In this document: piece by piece, positions 1 to 12,600 of the stretch
How positions within the stretch are numbered: position 1 is the stretch's first letter
How the letters are laid out: each line of letters opens with the position of its first letter
From: Phoronis australis
Lineage: Eukaryota; Phoronida; Phoronidae
NCBI GenBank assembly: GCA_002633005.1
Contig: NMRA01000249.1
Location: 63,850 to 127,849 of the forward strand
Direction of reading: 5' to 3'
DNA: 64,000 nucleotides
The notes under the pieces: model-generated
Database searches by the model: none
Told to the model about the DNA's origin: nothing
The model's input: the letters and a program-made list of their open reading frames with translations, nothing else
Program-made: the position numbers and the translations under genes

Positions 1-1662
1 TTTTCAGCTATTGGGAAGTGGGAGTGGAAGACTGAACTTCAATGTGAAACAATCCCATGATTTCATTATTGTATTTTGTTAAGAAATGTTACCTTTCACA
101 CCTAGTAAGTGATTATGCAATAGTAAGCTGTGTAGTTGGGTTGGACTGTGTGGACGTCTTTAGAGTACTAAATATAGAGCATGTCTTTTAAGATCAGTCT
201 TGCAAGGCCAGACATAATGAAGCGTTGTTCTTTCTACTGTGGGAAGTGAGTAGACTTCTGTACAGTCGCCATAATCTGTGTGTGCTTTTCACATAAATTA
301 TTTACTGCAATTTAACTAGTCTAATGTGTAGTGCTCACGGTGCCTGCCGGATGCAAAATATGAAAAACTGTCCTGCAATATTACACGTTGTCCAATATTA
401 GTCTATTTAATGTTGTGATAATCAAGATTTGAAACAAGATCTTCTGGTCCTGACAATAAATTTCGAGCGCTATAAAATATCACCAATTTCGGAAAAAAAT
501 AATTGCAAAATTGTACTTTTTCATTTTTAAGGCTTCTAACATTATTGTGAATGCTCAAAATGTTTTCTGTTGTTAGCTACAGTACAGAACTCGGATAAGT
601 ATTATTTTGGTACCACGTACATGATTAAAAGAATTGTACTGTTTGTGGAACTCACAAATTAAGCTACATCAGATTTGCCTCATGGTTTTCTGTTATTTGT
701 TGAAAGTGGTAAATAAGAGCAAAATGGCTGAGTTTATAACTTGTCCAAATTATGCTTCGTGTAATTAAGTAACAAGCACGTTAACCGTTATGTCTTATGT
801 CCGTTACCTGCCCCGCTCCATTACTTCTTCACTTCCCCTTTATTTATTCCCCTGCAGGGTTCACATATATATTGTCTGCTGTAAGTTGCCATTATCTCTA
901 TCCAAAGGTATTGGTCTACACAGTGACATGGCCTGGATCATGAGTCATTATAGGTGGTGTTTCTCTTTGCATCCTGTTCATTCCTTTGTGCTTTTCAAAT
1001 ATACTCTTGTCTATAGTTTTCATTGACTATACTCACCTGACAATGGTGCTTGAAAACTAATTGTCATGAGCGTTTTTATTTTCATTTATTATGTATAACA
1101 AGGAAACAAAGCTGTGAAATAGTGAACACCAGTTGACCGGCTCATTATGTATGTTTGTTAGAAGTACCCTTGTGCATGACGCTCCTGTACGTGTTTTCAA
1201 ATATCTGTTTCTCATGCGCACACCCAGGGGGGCTCGGGGGCGGCTCAAACGAGCCCCTCCTTTTGACGAAGTGGACAAAAAGGTCCGCCTCAGGAAAACA
1301 TAAAGTCCGAATAAACCAGACAAAAAGTCCTCTAAATAGGCACAAATGCACAATTCCGAGCTCTGGACGTGGTACCCCGTTTTTGTTTTTTTTAGTCCTT
1401 TGGCTTTTTTGTCGGCAAAAGGTCCACATCGTCGCAAATCCGAGCCCCCCTTATTAAAGGCTGGGTGCGTGTATGTTTCTAGCTTTGACTGCGCGCTCTT
1501 TCTGTTACTTTTTATGGAGGTGGGAATGCACTCACAGAAGACAAGCACGTGTAAGTTGGATTTTCAATTAGCTCAGACAACATTCCATGCGCCTGCTTCT
1601 GCAGATAAGTCGGATTTCACCTGAGTCCATCTTCTACAAGTGTTTATATTTTGTTGTTACAG
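1..1662. other. Probable ROCO intron, with one dispersed repeat
   Basis: No ROC G1-G3 motif or other convincing exon seen on the plus strand. AT-rich except the G/C-rich repeat at 1211-1470. Taken as intron because the exon at 1663 starts in mid-domain. Confidence 0.5.
1211..1470 (-). repeat. MITE-like dispersed repeat, copy 1
   Basis: About 260 bp bounded by imperfect inverted ends sharing GGGGGGCTCG. A diverged copy lies inverted at 32899-33132. Shared internal features are the GATGTGGACCTTT segment, a polypyrimidine TTTTTGT stretch and the outer GCGCAC.CAG ends. It has no coding capacity, so its open frames are not counted as genes. Confidence 0.6.
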
Positions 1663-3606
1663 GGCGACTCGTCCACTGAAGAGGAGTTAACTAACCTGGA
1701 CTACATGGATTATTGGATGAGTTCTATACACGCGCACACGGCACAGAACACGCGCAACAGTGTGGACAACACCACACTATCGCCACCAATATTCATCGTG
1801 GGAACTCACCGCAATAGTCTGGCATCGGATCCTGACATACTCGAACAAATGGTAACTTCTCATTGTTTAAAAATTAAAAAAATTCCTGGGCTTTGCACTA
1901 GGTATGTTTTTGTTCAGGAGGGTTCTCCTGAAATGTCCCAAAGTTTTGCTAACAAATTATTTTCTACTTAAGATAATGACTCAACACTTTCCTTAAACCT
2001 GCATAATTCCATTGCAAAATAACGCTGTAGCACGTGCTGCAAAAAGATTGTTCAGTGCTGCTTATCCAGGTTTTTTGAAATTTGTCAATTTCAAGCTTGA
2101 TAGAGCACGGCGTCTTTTTCATTTTGGAAACTAAGGCGCATTGAGTTTTGCCGTTAGGGAACATTTCCAACACTTACTGTAAATTTAAAGTGAATTTCCA
2201 GTTGTCTCAACTTAACTACCTTTTCAGCTCAACTAGTCCATTTTAACAGACATCGTTTCTCGCATACTCCTGCTTTTTTGGACTGAATGCAACGAGTGTT
2301 GGGGAAAAGCGCTGTGTCGCAACCGAAAACGCTAGCATTAAAAAATGTACAACACTAGTATTTGCCCAATTGATACATAAAATTGACAGTCTGCAAAATT
2401 TGAAGTTCCTGCCTCTATTGAAAAAAAAATTGGTCAGAGTTTGGATCCTGTTTCAGGAGAACCATGTTGTATCATTTTTTAAATCTTTGAAGTTACGTGT
2501 ATTCCTCTGAAGATTCTTTCTTAAAACCTCATGTTCCAGTGCCTCTTTCTACCCGTATTTCATGGAGACAATGTTTATTGAATATGGGGACATGGCTATG
2601 CATCTAACTCTTTATTTGTAAACTGTGTAGTAAGGTTTAAGGGTACAGTAACAATTTTCCTTGTCATTTTTCATTAAATTACCATTTTCTGGTAATTCTA
2701 GATAAATTTCAAGTAGATTAAATTCCCTCAAATTCTATTTAACTATGCATGTGTAACACCAGAAGTGTGTTCAAGAGCGGAATCATTCCCCGCCAGCTTT
2801 GTTTCCATGCATTACAAACTGTGTTGTGACATGGACTGCATCAGTGTGTATTTCAGCTTGTAACAAGTTTGACCGTTACTCGCCTTTCTCTGAGACCAGT
2901 ATTCAGTATGCCTAGAAGCTGTTGCATACCCGGATGCAAGCTTCATAAGCGCCCGAAGAGGAGTATGTTTCACCAATGTCCAATGGTTGACTGGTGGAGT
3001 TGGCTTGTTTGTGTCAAGAATGCAGTGTTGCCCATTCATGCCACCAGTAAACCAGTCAACTGTGCAGTAAATATATCTTACCATTGGGTTACGAAAAAGG
3101 ACATGTATGTACACGGTCACGACGGTTAACTGCTAAACATGATCTGAAGAAAGATGCCATGTCATTGGTATTTACGTTGTTCTCTTCTCCGTCACCACCT
3201 GCTGAGAATGCTTTTTTGACACTGGATGCATGGCGAGCTGCAGCGACATTTTAGTGACTCGAAGCAACAAAGTCTGCGTCACACTAGCATGTGAACAATT
3301 ACTGCTGCGTATAAGGCTAGCATCCAGTGCATAATGTACATGAGTCACGTGTTCGTGGTCACCGACCATCAGCCGTTTCCTGTCCTGTGGCTAAATTCCA
3401 GCACGGTGGAATGTGACGCTTTAATAAAAGATAAACCAAATTCTTCACTGAAATCCTTTTGGTAGGTGAATGTGTTCCTGTTGTTTCAGGTTGAAGAGAA
3501 GTTTGATCAAATCCGTAGCCATCTGGTGGGAAAGTCATATCAACGACATGTAGTGAATACATTTTATGCAGTAGAAAATAGTCTAGTCGACTCTGAGGAT
3601 GAACAA
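1663..3606 (+). CDS. ROC C-terminal part and ROC-COR linker (exons 1663-1851 and 3490-3606)
   Basis: The first exon follows a T-rich tract and AG, opens in phase 0 and ends at an ATG codon before GTAACT. It contains PPIFIVGTHRNSL, which fits the beta-5/G4 segment of ROC domains, where animal ROCO proteins usually read VGTHxD. Here the last G4 residue is Asn, not Asp. The second exon (39 codons, phase 0 on both sides) contains FDQIRSHLVGK and NTFYAVENS, typical of the end of ROC leading into COR. The G1-G3 motifs are not in the 1662 bases upstream, so at least one earlier exon is outside the window. Confidence 0.85.
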
Positions 3607-6600
3607 GTAGGTCTTTGAATCTGCAATGGGGTGTCAGTATTTTAGTCCACATGAATTTGCTACTGAGGATAATGTGTGACAAATATTGCATTGAGAAAAT
3701 GTCTTTAGTGAAATAATAATTAGGATGTATTTAATATAATTACATTATGAACTCAAAGTGGAACTTGTCCGCTAATTCGTTACCTCTGTGATTCTGTGGT
3801 CAAATTAGTTAGAAACGCAACATATAGCGACAATGTGGATGTGAAGTACGTTGAAAATTGCCAAATGTTTTGTGTCAAAGATGATTCACTGTGTCCAGTA
3901 AGCATCGTGACGTGGTGTTCGGGATTATGTGAGCCCCCCAAGGTATGTCATTAGTGCAAAGGTCACCTATTTGCAGATTTTTTTTTGTTTTCACATTAAA
4001 GAGTTGTCAATGAATACAACTGCACTTTGTTTAGCGCAGGCAGTGTTCAAATATTGTCATTTACTTCCTGCCATACATTATAAGCATGCAAATACTTGAG
4101 TTATACAAATGCTTTAATGGAGGATTTGTCCGATTTTTATGAGGAACTGGTCCATGCGTATTTTCAATGTGAACAGTGTGATGACGTGCAAAACCTCTTG
4201 GAAATTTCGTCAAAATCTCAAAGCTTGTTGAGGGATTTTGATGAAATTTCCAAGAGGTTTTGCACATGTCGTCATTCTGAGACGAGTGTAGGATTTGTTT
4301 CCTCACACGAACCATAAAAATGATCTTTTTGCTGAAAAACTCAATGTGTCTAAAACTTTCAACCACTTGTGTAAAAACACGATTGTGCAATGTAATAAGT
4401 AATTACTTTTTGTTGAGTAGTTTTATTTTAAACTTAACAATTGTAAATTGCATTAGCTTTTGTAACCAAGGCTCAAGTTATAATCTAATAAATAGTCTTT
4501 GAAGTTGTAATTTCAAAGCTTAACATATGTTTATAAATAACAGTCAGTAGGGCTTTCCCCTGTGTGAAAACTGAATTGACCTTGAGACAGCACAGCTTGA
4601 CAGTCTCACCATGTTTCTTGAGTTGGGGTTTGTCTCCGTTTGAATGATCATGGATATGGAATTTACTGCCAAAGATGGTTCCATTTAAGATTTAAGAAGT
4701 TGTTTGCATGTCCTTCTGACTGGGAGTGCGTACAGTTCTGACACTGTTGTCTGTCATAACCATGTCACCTTCACGGAATTCCGTCGTTGTTTGGTTGGCG
4801 CGCCTTTGATTTAGTGTTTTGCAGATGATAAAATGTAAGGCGTATGTATTTCTTCTTAGCACTACTTTGTGATTCGCCCATGTCATATCAGAAAAAATAC
4901 GTACTCGGTGTTATTAACCAGCCGTGTCGTAACACATTCTAGGTCATGTGAGGAAAGCTATACTAATTTCTGAGCAATGAAATTAACAGACATGAACTGG
5001 AATGAATTCAGGTTCTGTTGATGTGTTAAATAGCTCATTGTTTACTGGATTTAGCTTTACTCTGGCAATTTACCTATCGCAAACTCTGCCCCCTCGTGGT
5101 TGTAGACAATCAAACAATAAGTTTTACCAGACAATGTGTTGTTTGTCGCGTAAAATGGAAGTGAAGGTGTGTTCAGAATGATGCGTTCAGATTGGTCAGT
5201 TAAACCGTCTCTCAAATTTCTGGCGATAGGTCAATTACTGAAACATGGCTTATTGAATCTGAGTTTGTTGTGTATATAAGACGAGTTGAACAAGTAAACT
5301 TGAACAGAAACCTGGACAGTTCGTAAGCTTTTTCGCAATTTTAACTTTGAGATGATTTTAATATCCGTGTGTTGGGGAAAATGTTTGGAGAAATTTGGAG
5401 TGATTAGTGATCACACTATTCTGATGTAAACAGTAGATTACATACAGTGCTTATGATGTAAAATGCTCCAGGTCAAGGTCAGGTGTGCAGCAGCATATGA
5501 ATCTTATTTATTATTAAAGGGTGATTGACTGGACTTTGACCTCTGGATTTACACTTGTAGCTTAAATGTTTATGACAAGATTGCTATTCATGCATTATTG
5601 TCATGGATCAGATATAGTTATTATTGGCATTCTGTGCATGGGCACAGCTCTGCTTGTTGAGCTTGTCAGTCATTGATTGTCATCACAATCTGCTGTCATA
5701 TAGAGTCTGTGGCTTGTAAGATCAATAAGTAACTATAATTGTTAATTCATAGCCAACGACCGACCGGATAGTACATTGCACATAAATAAATGAGCATTGT
5801 CCTCACAAGTGTTTGTACACAACTTCTCACTTGACAATGTTTAATTGTGAACATTTCTAAGTTGTTGAGAAAAGACTATGCGCATCTGCCATGAATGTCA
5901 AAATAGAGAATAATATGAGCAGTGTTTCAGCCAGGGAATAAACATTTGCCTAAAATCATCCCAGAACAAACACTGACTCAAGAGAAAAACGTGAAACTCG
6001 TTCAATGTCTCTAAGACATTAAAAGCAGCTATAAACCCCATTCCATCAAAGAACTTAATCGTGTCTGTTCATTGCAGGTGGTGAAGCTGAGGCGGCACAT
6101 TGAGGACGTAGCCAGTAAGCAGCCATACATAGGTGAACAGATGCCTATTAAGTGGCTCAAGTTTGAACAGGCAGTCGCAAAGCTGGTCGACTCGGGTGTC
6201 AATTTCGTCTCCACTGACCAGGTAAAGTCTGCTTGATGCCACTTTTTTGTTTACTTTTTATTAAAATTCTCACTTAAGATTTCTTCCAAATATACCTAAA
6301 CTAGCCATTGCAGTGAAAGGCTGTTTACTGATTTAAGTTGGTAGACTTTCACCACATTGAATTATGGTTGCGTTGTTTTTGAGAGTCATGTTGCTAAAAT
6401 ATCTTGGCATTAACAGTAACGGATTTATTATTTTAAGTTGTTTTTGAAGCTGCAGTTATTTAAGAGGAATGCCAGAGAGCTGAATTACTATCTCATGCCG
6501 ACTAACAAATGCTGGTGTACGCTCACACTGCTAGTGTTCTAAGTGCTTATTTGATACGGGTGTTATTGAGCCCAACACTGACTGCTGCCAACATACAAAG

Positions 6601-9600
6601 TTTCATTGTTAGGTGTTAGTTCTGCACATCGTTACTCCGTTTAGATGTTTAAGCATAGTGTGTCGTGTTATGTCAGTAGGATAAAAATCTCTCGCAGATC
6701 CGTGAAGTGGCCAGTGAGGAAGGTATTTGTAAAGAGGAAGAGCTTTGTACAATGTTAGAATTCTACCACGACCTGGGCGTTGTGATTTGGTACGGCAACT
6801 CGGGCACGCTAGATAGTGTTCTACAGAATACAGTCATACTGCAGCCCAAGTGGCTGGTGGATATGTTTAAAACTGTCATCACAGTCAAGGATTTGGACCA
6901 ACAGGTAAGGTAGTGTTGGTAGGTCTTCTAATACACTGTCTTTGGGATATTCCTTCTTAGAAGCTGCGACCATCATTCACGTGGTATGAAATTCACTGGC
7001 GGCATGTGTTGTATTTGCTCAATCATTGAGTTGAGTTTAGAGTGATTGTTTTTTGTATTAGATAGACTTGCAAGGTATGTTGTTAAGATTTTGACAAAAT
7101 AAGTGGATCATCACCTATCGAGACTATGTCCAGACTTAGCTCAAATGGAAACATTATCTAGTAAAAAGTGAATCTTTTGTAGGGCTTTTGTGCATCAGCA
7201 CCATCAAATTTTAATGTTGTCTTGTACATTTTGAAAGCTGCTGCATTGGTTCTGTGTTAGCTTACTAGGTAAAGAAGCAGAAAGGTGAATAAATACCAAT
7301 TACTACGAAATTGTAAAGTTTGAGTGCTTTATTGAAAATGTTGGCGCTTTTGATATACAGACATTTTGTATTAACTTTTAGTTTGCACTGCTATTTGTCT
7401 CGAGAGAAAAACCTGTATTGTGAATTGTTACTGAGTGAGATAAATGCTTTGGTATTTAGAGACAGTACCATTGAGAATCGGTTCTTGAACTTGATATCCT
7501 ATCTTTTCCAGTGGGCTGCTTACATGGATTCCTGGAACAGGTTAGACAAAGAGGCGATCCTGGAGGAGCGACTAGTTGACCACCTGTGGAGAGACATTCC
7601 CAATGAGAGGCCTGCTCTGCTGGGACTCATGGAAAAGTTTGACCTGATCTGTATTCGTCTTCCACCTACGCATGTGAGTGGGAAGTGTACCTTACTGCCA
7701 ACAGCTCAAGTCTGCGGCGTCCATATAGTGACCAAATATTGACCACCAAGGATCTGTTTACCTTTGCAAGAACATATTGAAAAAATATAGACTTTTGACG
7801 CTAAATGGGTATCAGTAGAGTTTCCTTTCCACGGTATATTAGAATCAAAAACAATTCATGGCACTCGGGGTCTAACACTAATTTATTCTGATTAATTCTG
7901 AAAAAAGTTGGTATTTGCAAGCTCTCGCTTCCTGAAAACAAAACTAATGATTCCTATTGATGTAGACATGAGTGAAATTAGTGGGTATGTTACTTCTGCT
8001 GATGGGCTCTATATTGGAAATTGTTCTATAATCTTACTAAGTGAAAGTTGCATTTTTGCAACCTCTTGGGTCAGTTTTGTCATTTTGTGTTCACTGACAG
8101 ACAAAACATTCTCGAAGTTTTAACGATGCATTTCTCCCTGTTTAGGGAAAGACGGTTGCAAGCCACTTGAGCTCATAAAATTGATTTCATCATAAACCTC
8201 GTCATGATAGAATTTGATTTCTCTTACCAGCCACGACATTGGAACCATCGGCAACTCAAGAAAACGATTCAGAGTCTATTAGGGTTGGCCAACCCTAAAA
8301 TTGCAAATTCAAAAATTGTTAATGTACACATTTGCCTTTGACTTAAGTTGTAAAGGGAAATAGAATCCTATCATGGTAAGGAATACGAGACTGTTTTATG
8401 AGTGGGGAGTTAAATGTCTAATTGGTACTTAAGCTAGCTAAACAGGATGAAATTCTGCTTGTAGTCGTCATTGACGGTCACTGATAGTCACTGGCAGATA
8501 TGGCCTATGGCCTATAACATCTTAATGTTATTTATGATTAGCGTTAACATATTATTAATCTTTTTACTCATCTCGCTGGCCGTCCATCGTGGTTACAACA
8601 TGGTGGTAGTATTTGCTACATCCATATGGTGTTATTTTTCCAGTTAAAAGACACAGCGGACTATGCACAGAACAGTTATTATGTGCCAGCCAGGCTCAAG
8701 GCACAGCCGCCCAGTGAGAGTAGATATACCAGCAGACCCAATGATGTTGTGTTCTATTTATGTTTTAATGGATTCCTGCCCGGTGGGTGATCGTCTTTTG
8801 CTAATAGAATTGAAAGTTTAATTGCGTGTACATAGGCCTCCTGTTGACAGTTAACCATGTGCTATGTTGAATGTAGTTGCTTCTGCGGTTGCATTTTGGT
8901 ATTAAGGAGTGTTAAGAAGGGTGGATGCCAAGGCTGTTTGAAATATACCACAGCATACCTGTAGTGTTGGCTTCATTGGTGACATTGCCATTGTTTTACC
9001 GTGAGCTGTGCGTTTAGGAAAGAAACCTGTCAATTTGGGAGCTCTAAATTAAACTGCAAGTTGTCTAAAGTGTCATTGTCATACATGTCAGTCTAGACGA
9101 AACGGATTCTTTTAAAAAACGAATATTTAGAGCTATAATCAATTCCCGTGTTTTTAGCATAGCATTTACAAATGTACTGTACACCACGTTGCAATCCAGT
9201 TAAGCGATCTTATGGATTTTTGTCTTTAAATATGGATGTTTACAGAGATGATGCAGGTGGGGACCTAAGGGACTTGACGTGTGTGCATTGTGTCTCAGAA
9301 TTCCTCATGTTTAGTACAGATAAAGCATTCTGAACTGAAAAGCTCATATTGCTTTATTGACTTCAGGAATTTCACAATAATGCCAATTTTCTAAAATCTT
9401 GTGAATGGGAAGAAGCGTTTACCTTATTTGACGGTACAAAACAATCAAGTGGTATTTTTCATGCGCTATGGCTGACAATTTTGGATTCTGCAGCATCCGT
9501 AACTGGCTGAAACTAATTGGTAACGTTTCAGACATTTGAGTTGCATCACTTTTTGCACTGATATGGCATCATACCGTGCATCGTCAGTTCCTGTGCACTC

Positions 9601-12600
9601 GATTTCAAGGGTTTATTTTTGCAATGGATGCGGTCTCTGTGTATTCTGATTGAAGATGAGATCCACGAACCAGTCGAAGTTCATCAAAGCTATTGGACGA
9701 GATCAAAGTCACAAGACTGATACTTATTCTGACATCATTCAGTTGTTTCGTCCATAGTATGGTGACCATCTGAATACTTACATGTGTACTTGTTACAGAG
9801 GGTCTGTTCCACCGTCTTCTTGTCCGTGGTGTTCGCTGGTCTCAGGAGAATGGCAGTACTGAGCCTCAGTTGTATTACAGACATGCCAGATTCTTCTTGG
9901 ACAACGAACATGACTTCATGCTTGACATGGCCCCCATAAAGGATGCCAGGATAAAGGTAAATGGTGTTGTGCATTGTGCTGGAGTCGTGGGTGAGAATGT
10001 GGATGAGGGAATGTTTGGCGCTTGCCCCTAGTCATAATATTATGTTTGGGTTTGGAATTTGACCTGTTCAGACGCTGTTATTGCTCGAAACCAGGCTCAA
10101 GATGTTCCACACGAACCAGTGATTCCTTTAATGCAGCGTCTATGTCCTCTAGCAACAGTCAGTTCATCTGAAGCTCACAAGTCTCTGATTACGTACTAAG
10201 TACACTATGTAGCAACACTGGCATTGCATCGTCACACTTCACTTAGCCATTGTTGAACAGTGCTGACCTCATGCATTATTAATCAATCTCATCCAGTGGA
10301 TGAATTTAGAAGTTTTACGCAACCCAGTCCTGGTCACTATAATACATGTGTTGAATAAATGTTTATTTTTCTTTAGGTCACCATTCTTCGTGTAGCTGTA
10401 CTGGGTGATGCTAACGATGATACACACAGTGTGTCGTCGATGGATAGGCTTGCGCAAACACCGCCAAACCCTTCCGCATGTGCCAAGGTAATAGCCAGTT
10501 GATGTGACAGAAAAAGACTCTGCCAACCTATTTTCACACAACTATGGCATGTTCCTCTAAGCGACAGGTCTACTATTTTGGCTGCTCTATTTTGGCAGGC
10601 ACCTTTCTTTATGCTAAATGGTTAGAAAAGTCATGTCGAAATTTTCATGATGGTGTTTCTATGTAGGCCAAAACCTGACAGATTTTGATTTTTGGACATT
10701 TTTACTAACTACTACTCCTCCCAGTGACTTGTGTGTTTGCTTCAATCAGTTTCTACCAAAGATCGATGAAGGATATTCGTGAAATTTGACAGATTAGGTT
10801 TTATCTATGAGAAAGAAACACTTGCTCATTTTTAAACTAGGTCGTGCCCCTTCTGGGAATTTTATCAGATAAGATTTTGCTCTCTGCCAGGCAATTTGAA
10901 GAAAACTGTTTGCAAATGAATGTGTGCTAAATTCAAGGTGGTAGTGACTGGCTTTGAATATTGGATGGATCCGGCGGCTGCAATGCCCTCTTGTGGGGAT
11001 TTCAGTATCTCTTAGTGGCAAGTTTGCATCCTTTTTGTAAATCTTAATATTGCATTAAGTTTGCCAATTTCTGGATGACTGGCACAGTGACTGCAGCCAG
11101 TAGATCAATTTTAAGTTCACTGGTGTTACCCTTGTTCATGGGATGTTAAAACAAACAATAGCACGCTTACTATATTTGCCATTTGTGGTGGAGGTGGTGG
11201 GCATGAATCAGTGATTTTAATTAGGAAGTAGTAGTACAAAGATGAGTCTCAATAATGACTTATTTAATACACAGTGCAGATTCACTGTTTGAGAAACATG
11301 GCTTATGCTTGAAATTTTAAAAGAACGATTTAATGCCCGTTTCAATGGATTCCTTATCTGGCGTAAAGATTAGTTGAGCATGAATTTGCAATAAATATCT
11401 GCATCAGTGTGATCCACTGAAAGTGATCTTAAACGGTCTTGGTCTGGTATTTGCTTTCAATTGGCTCACTCCCCAAACATAGGGCATTTGCATGACAAAT
11501 GAAAGTAGTGCCAAATACCATTACCTTTAATGGACTTGGCTAACCTCTCCAGAATTGGGCTTTTCAAAGTCAACCGCAGGTGACTCTTCAGTTCAACTAA
11601 TTGCTACCATGGCATCTAGGGAACCTGTTACAAAGCTGGAAGAGATAATTTTGTGATTTTGATGGCCAGGTGCTTAGGTCATCAAGCAAAATGAACCATT
11701 TCTAACACTTTCCATTTTAAAAAGGGAATTTCCACTCATTCCCTTTTTGTGCCTGAAAAGTTGCAGATTTTTTCTGCGCCTGGATTTCCATCATTTTGGC
11801 TTAAAAATTGATATATTCCATTGCTTTTCAGAAAATTCTGCGTAGAATTCCACCGCAGAAATTTCTGCGCAGTAAAATCCCTGCGCTGGAATTTTGCGCA
11901 AAAAAGTGTGCGCTGGAATTCTGCGCAGAAATTTCTGCGCATTAAAATTCCTGCGCTGGAATTTTGTGCAAAAAAGTGTGCGCTGGAATTCTGCGCAGAA
12001 ATTTCTGCACTAGAATTCTGCGCAGAAATTTCTGTGTCGCAATTTTGCTGCGCAGAAATTTCTGCGCTGGAATTCTATGCAGAAATTTCTGCACTGGACT
12101 TTTGCTGCACAGAAATTTCTGCGCTGAACTTTTGCTGCGCAGGAATTTCTGAGCAACAGAATTTCAGTGCAGAGATTTCTGCGCAGCAGAATTCCAGCGC
12201 AGAAATTTCTGCACATGATACAACAGAGGGCTGAAATGCAATGGAATATATCAATTTTTAAGCCAAAATGATGGAAATCCAGGCGCAGAAAAAATCTGCA
12301 ACTTTTCAGGCACAAAAAGGGAATGAGTGGAAATTCCCTTTTTAAAATGGAAAGTGTTTTCTCTTACTGAAACATTGATTCAGTGTCACACAGTGATCTA
12401 TCGATTTTTGATTTTCGGTTTCTAGTGTTTTTATTACAGCCTTTTTCCCTTACTGTGGGAAAATATACTAGTAAGTTATATTAACTGTCAGGAATTTGTG
12501 TTGAACTGATGATTTGTTTGAATTGTGTTCATTTTCTCTATGTTTTGGAAGTTGGATAAAAGCAGAAGGCACTCTAAATTGTTAGATTTCAGTTTACTTG

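Noticed and set aside
1057-1624. Overlapping frames of 92-163 codons on both strands
   Set aside because: They overlap the dispersed repeat at 1211-1470 and show no domain.
2908-3126. Possible THAP start (CCIPGC...) in a ROCO intron
   Set aside because: Only the Cys pair is suggestive; no F..P or KW and no second half.
11821-12315. 137-, 101- and 62-codon frames on both strands
   Set aside because: They are read-through of the palindromic repeat core of the foldback element; the same unit is open in several frames.
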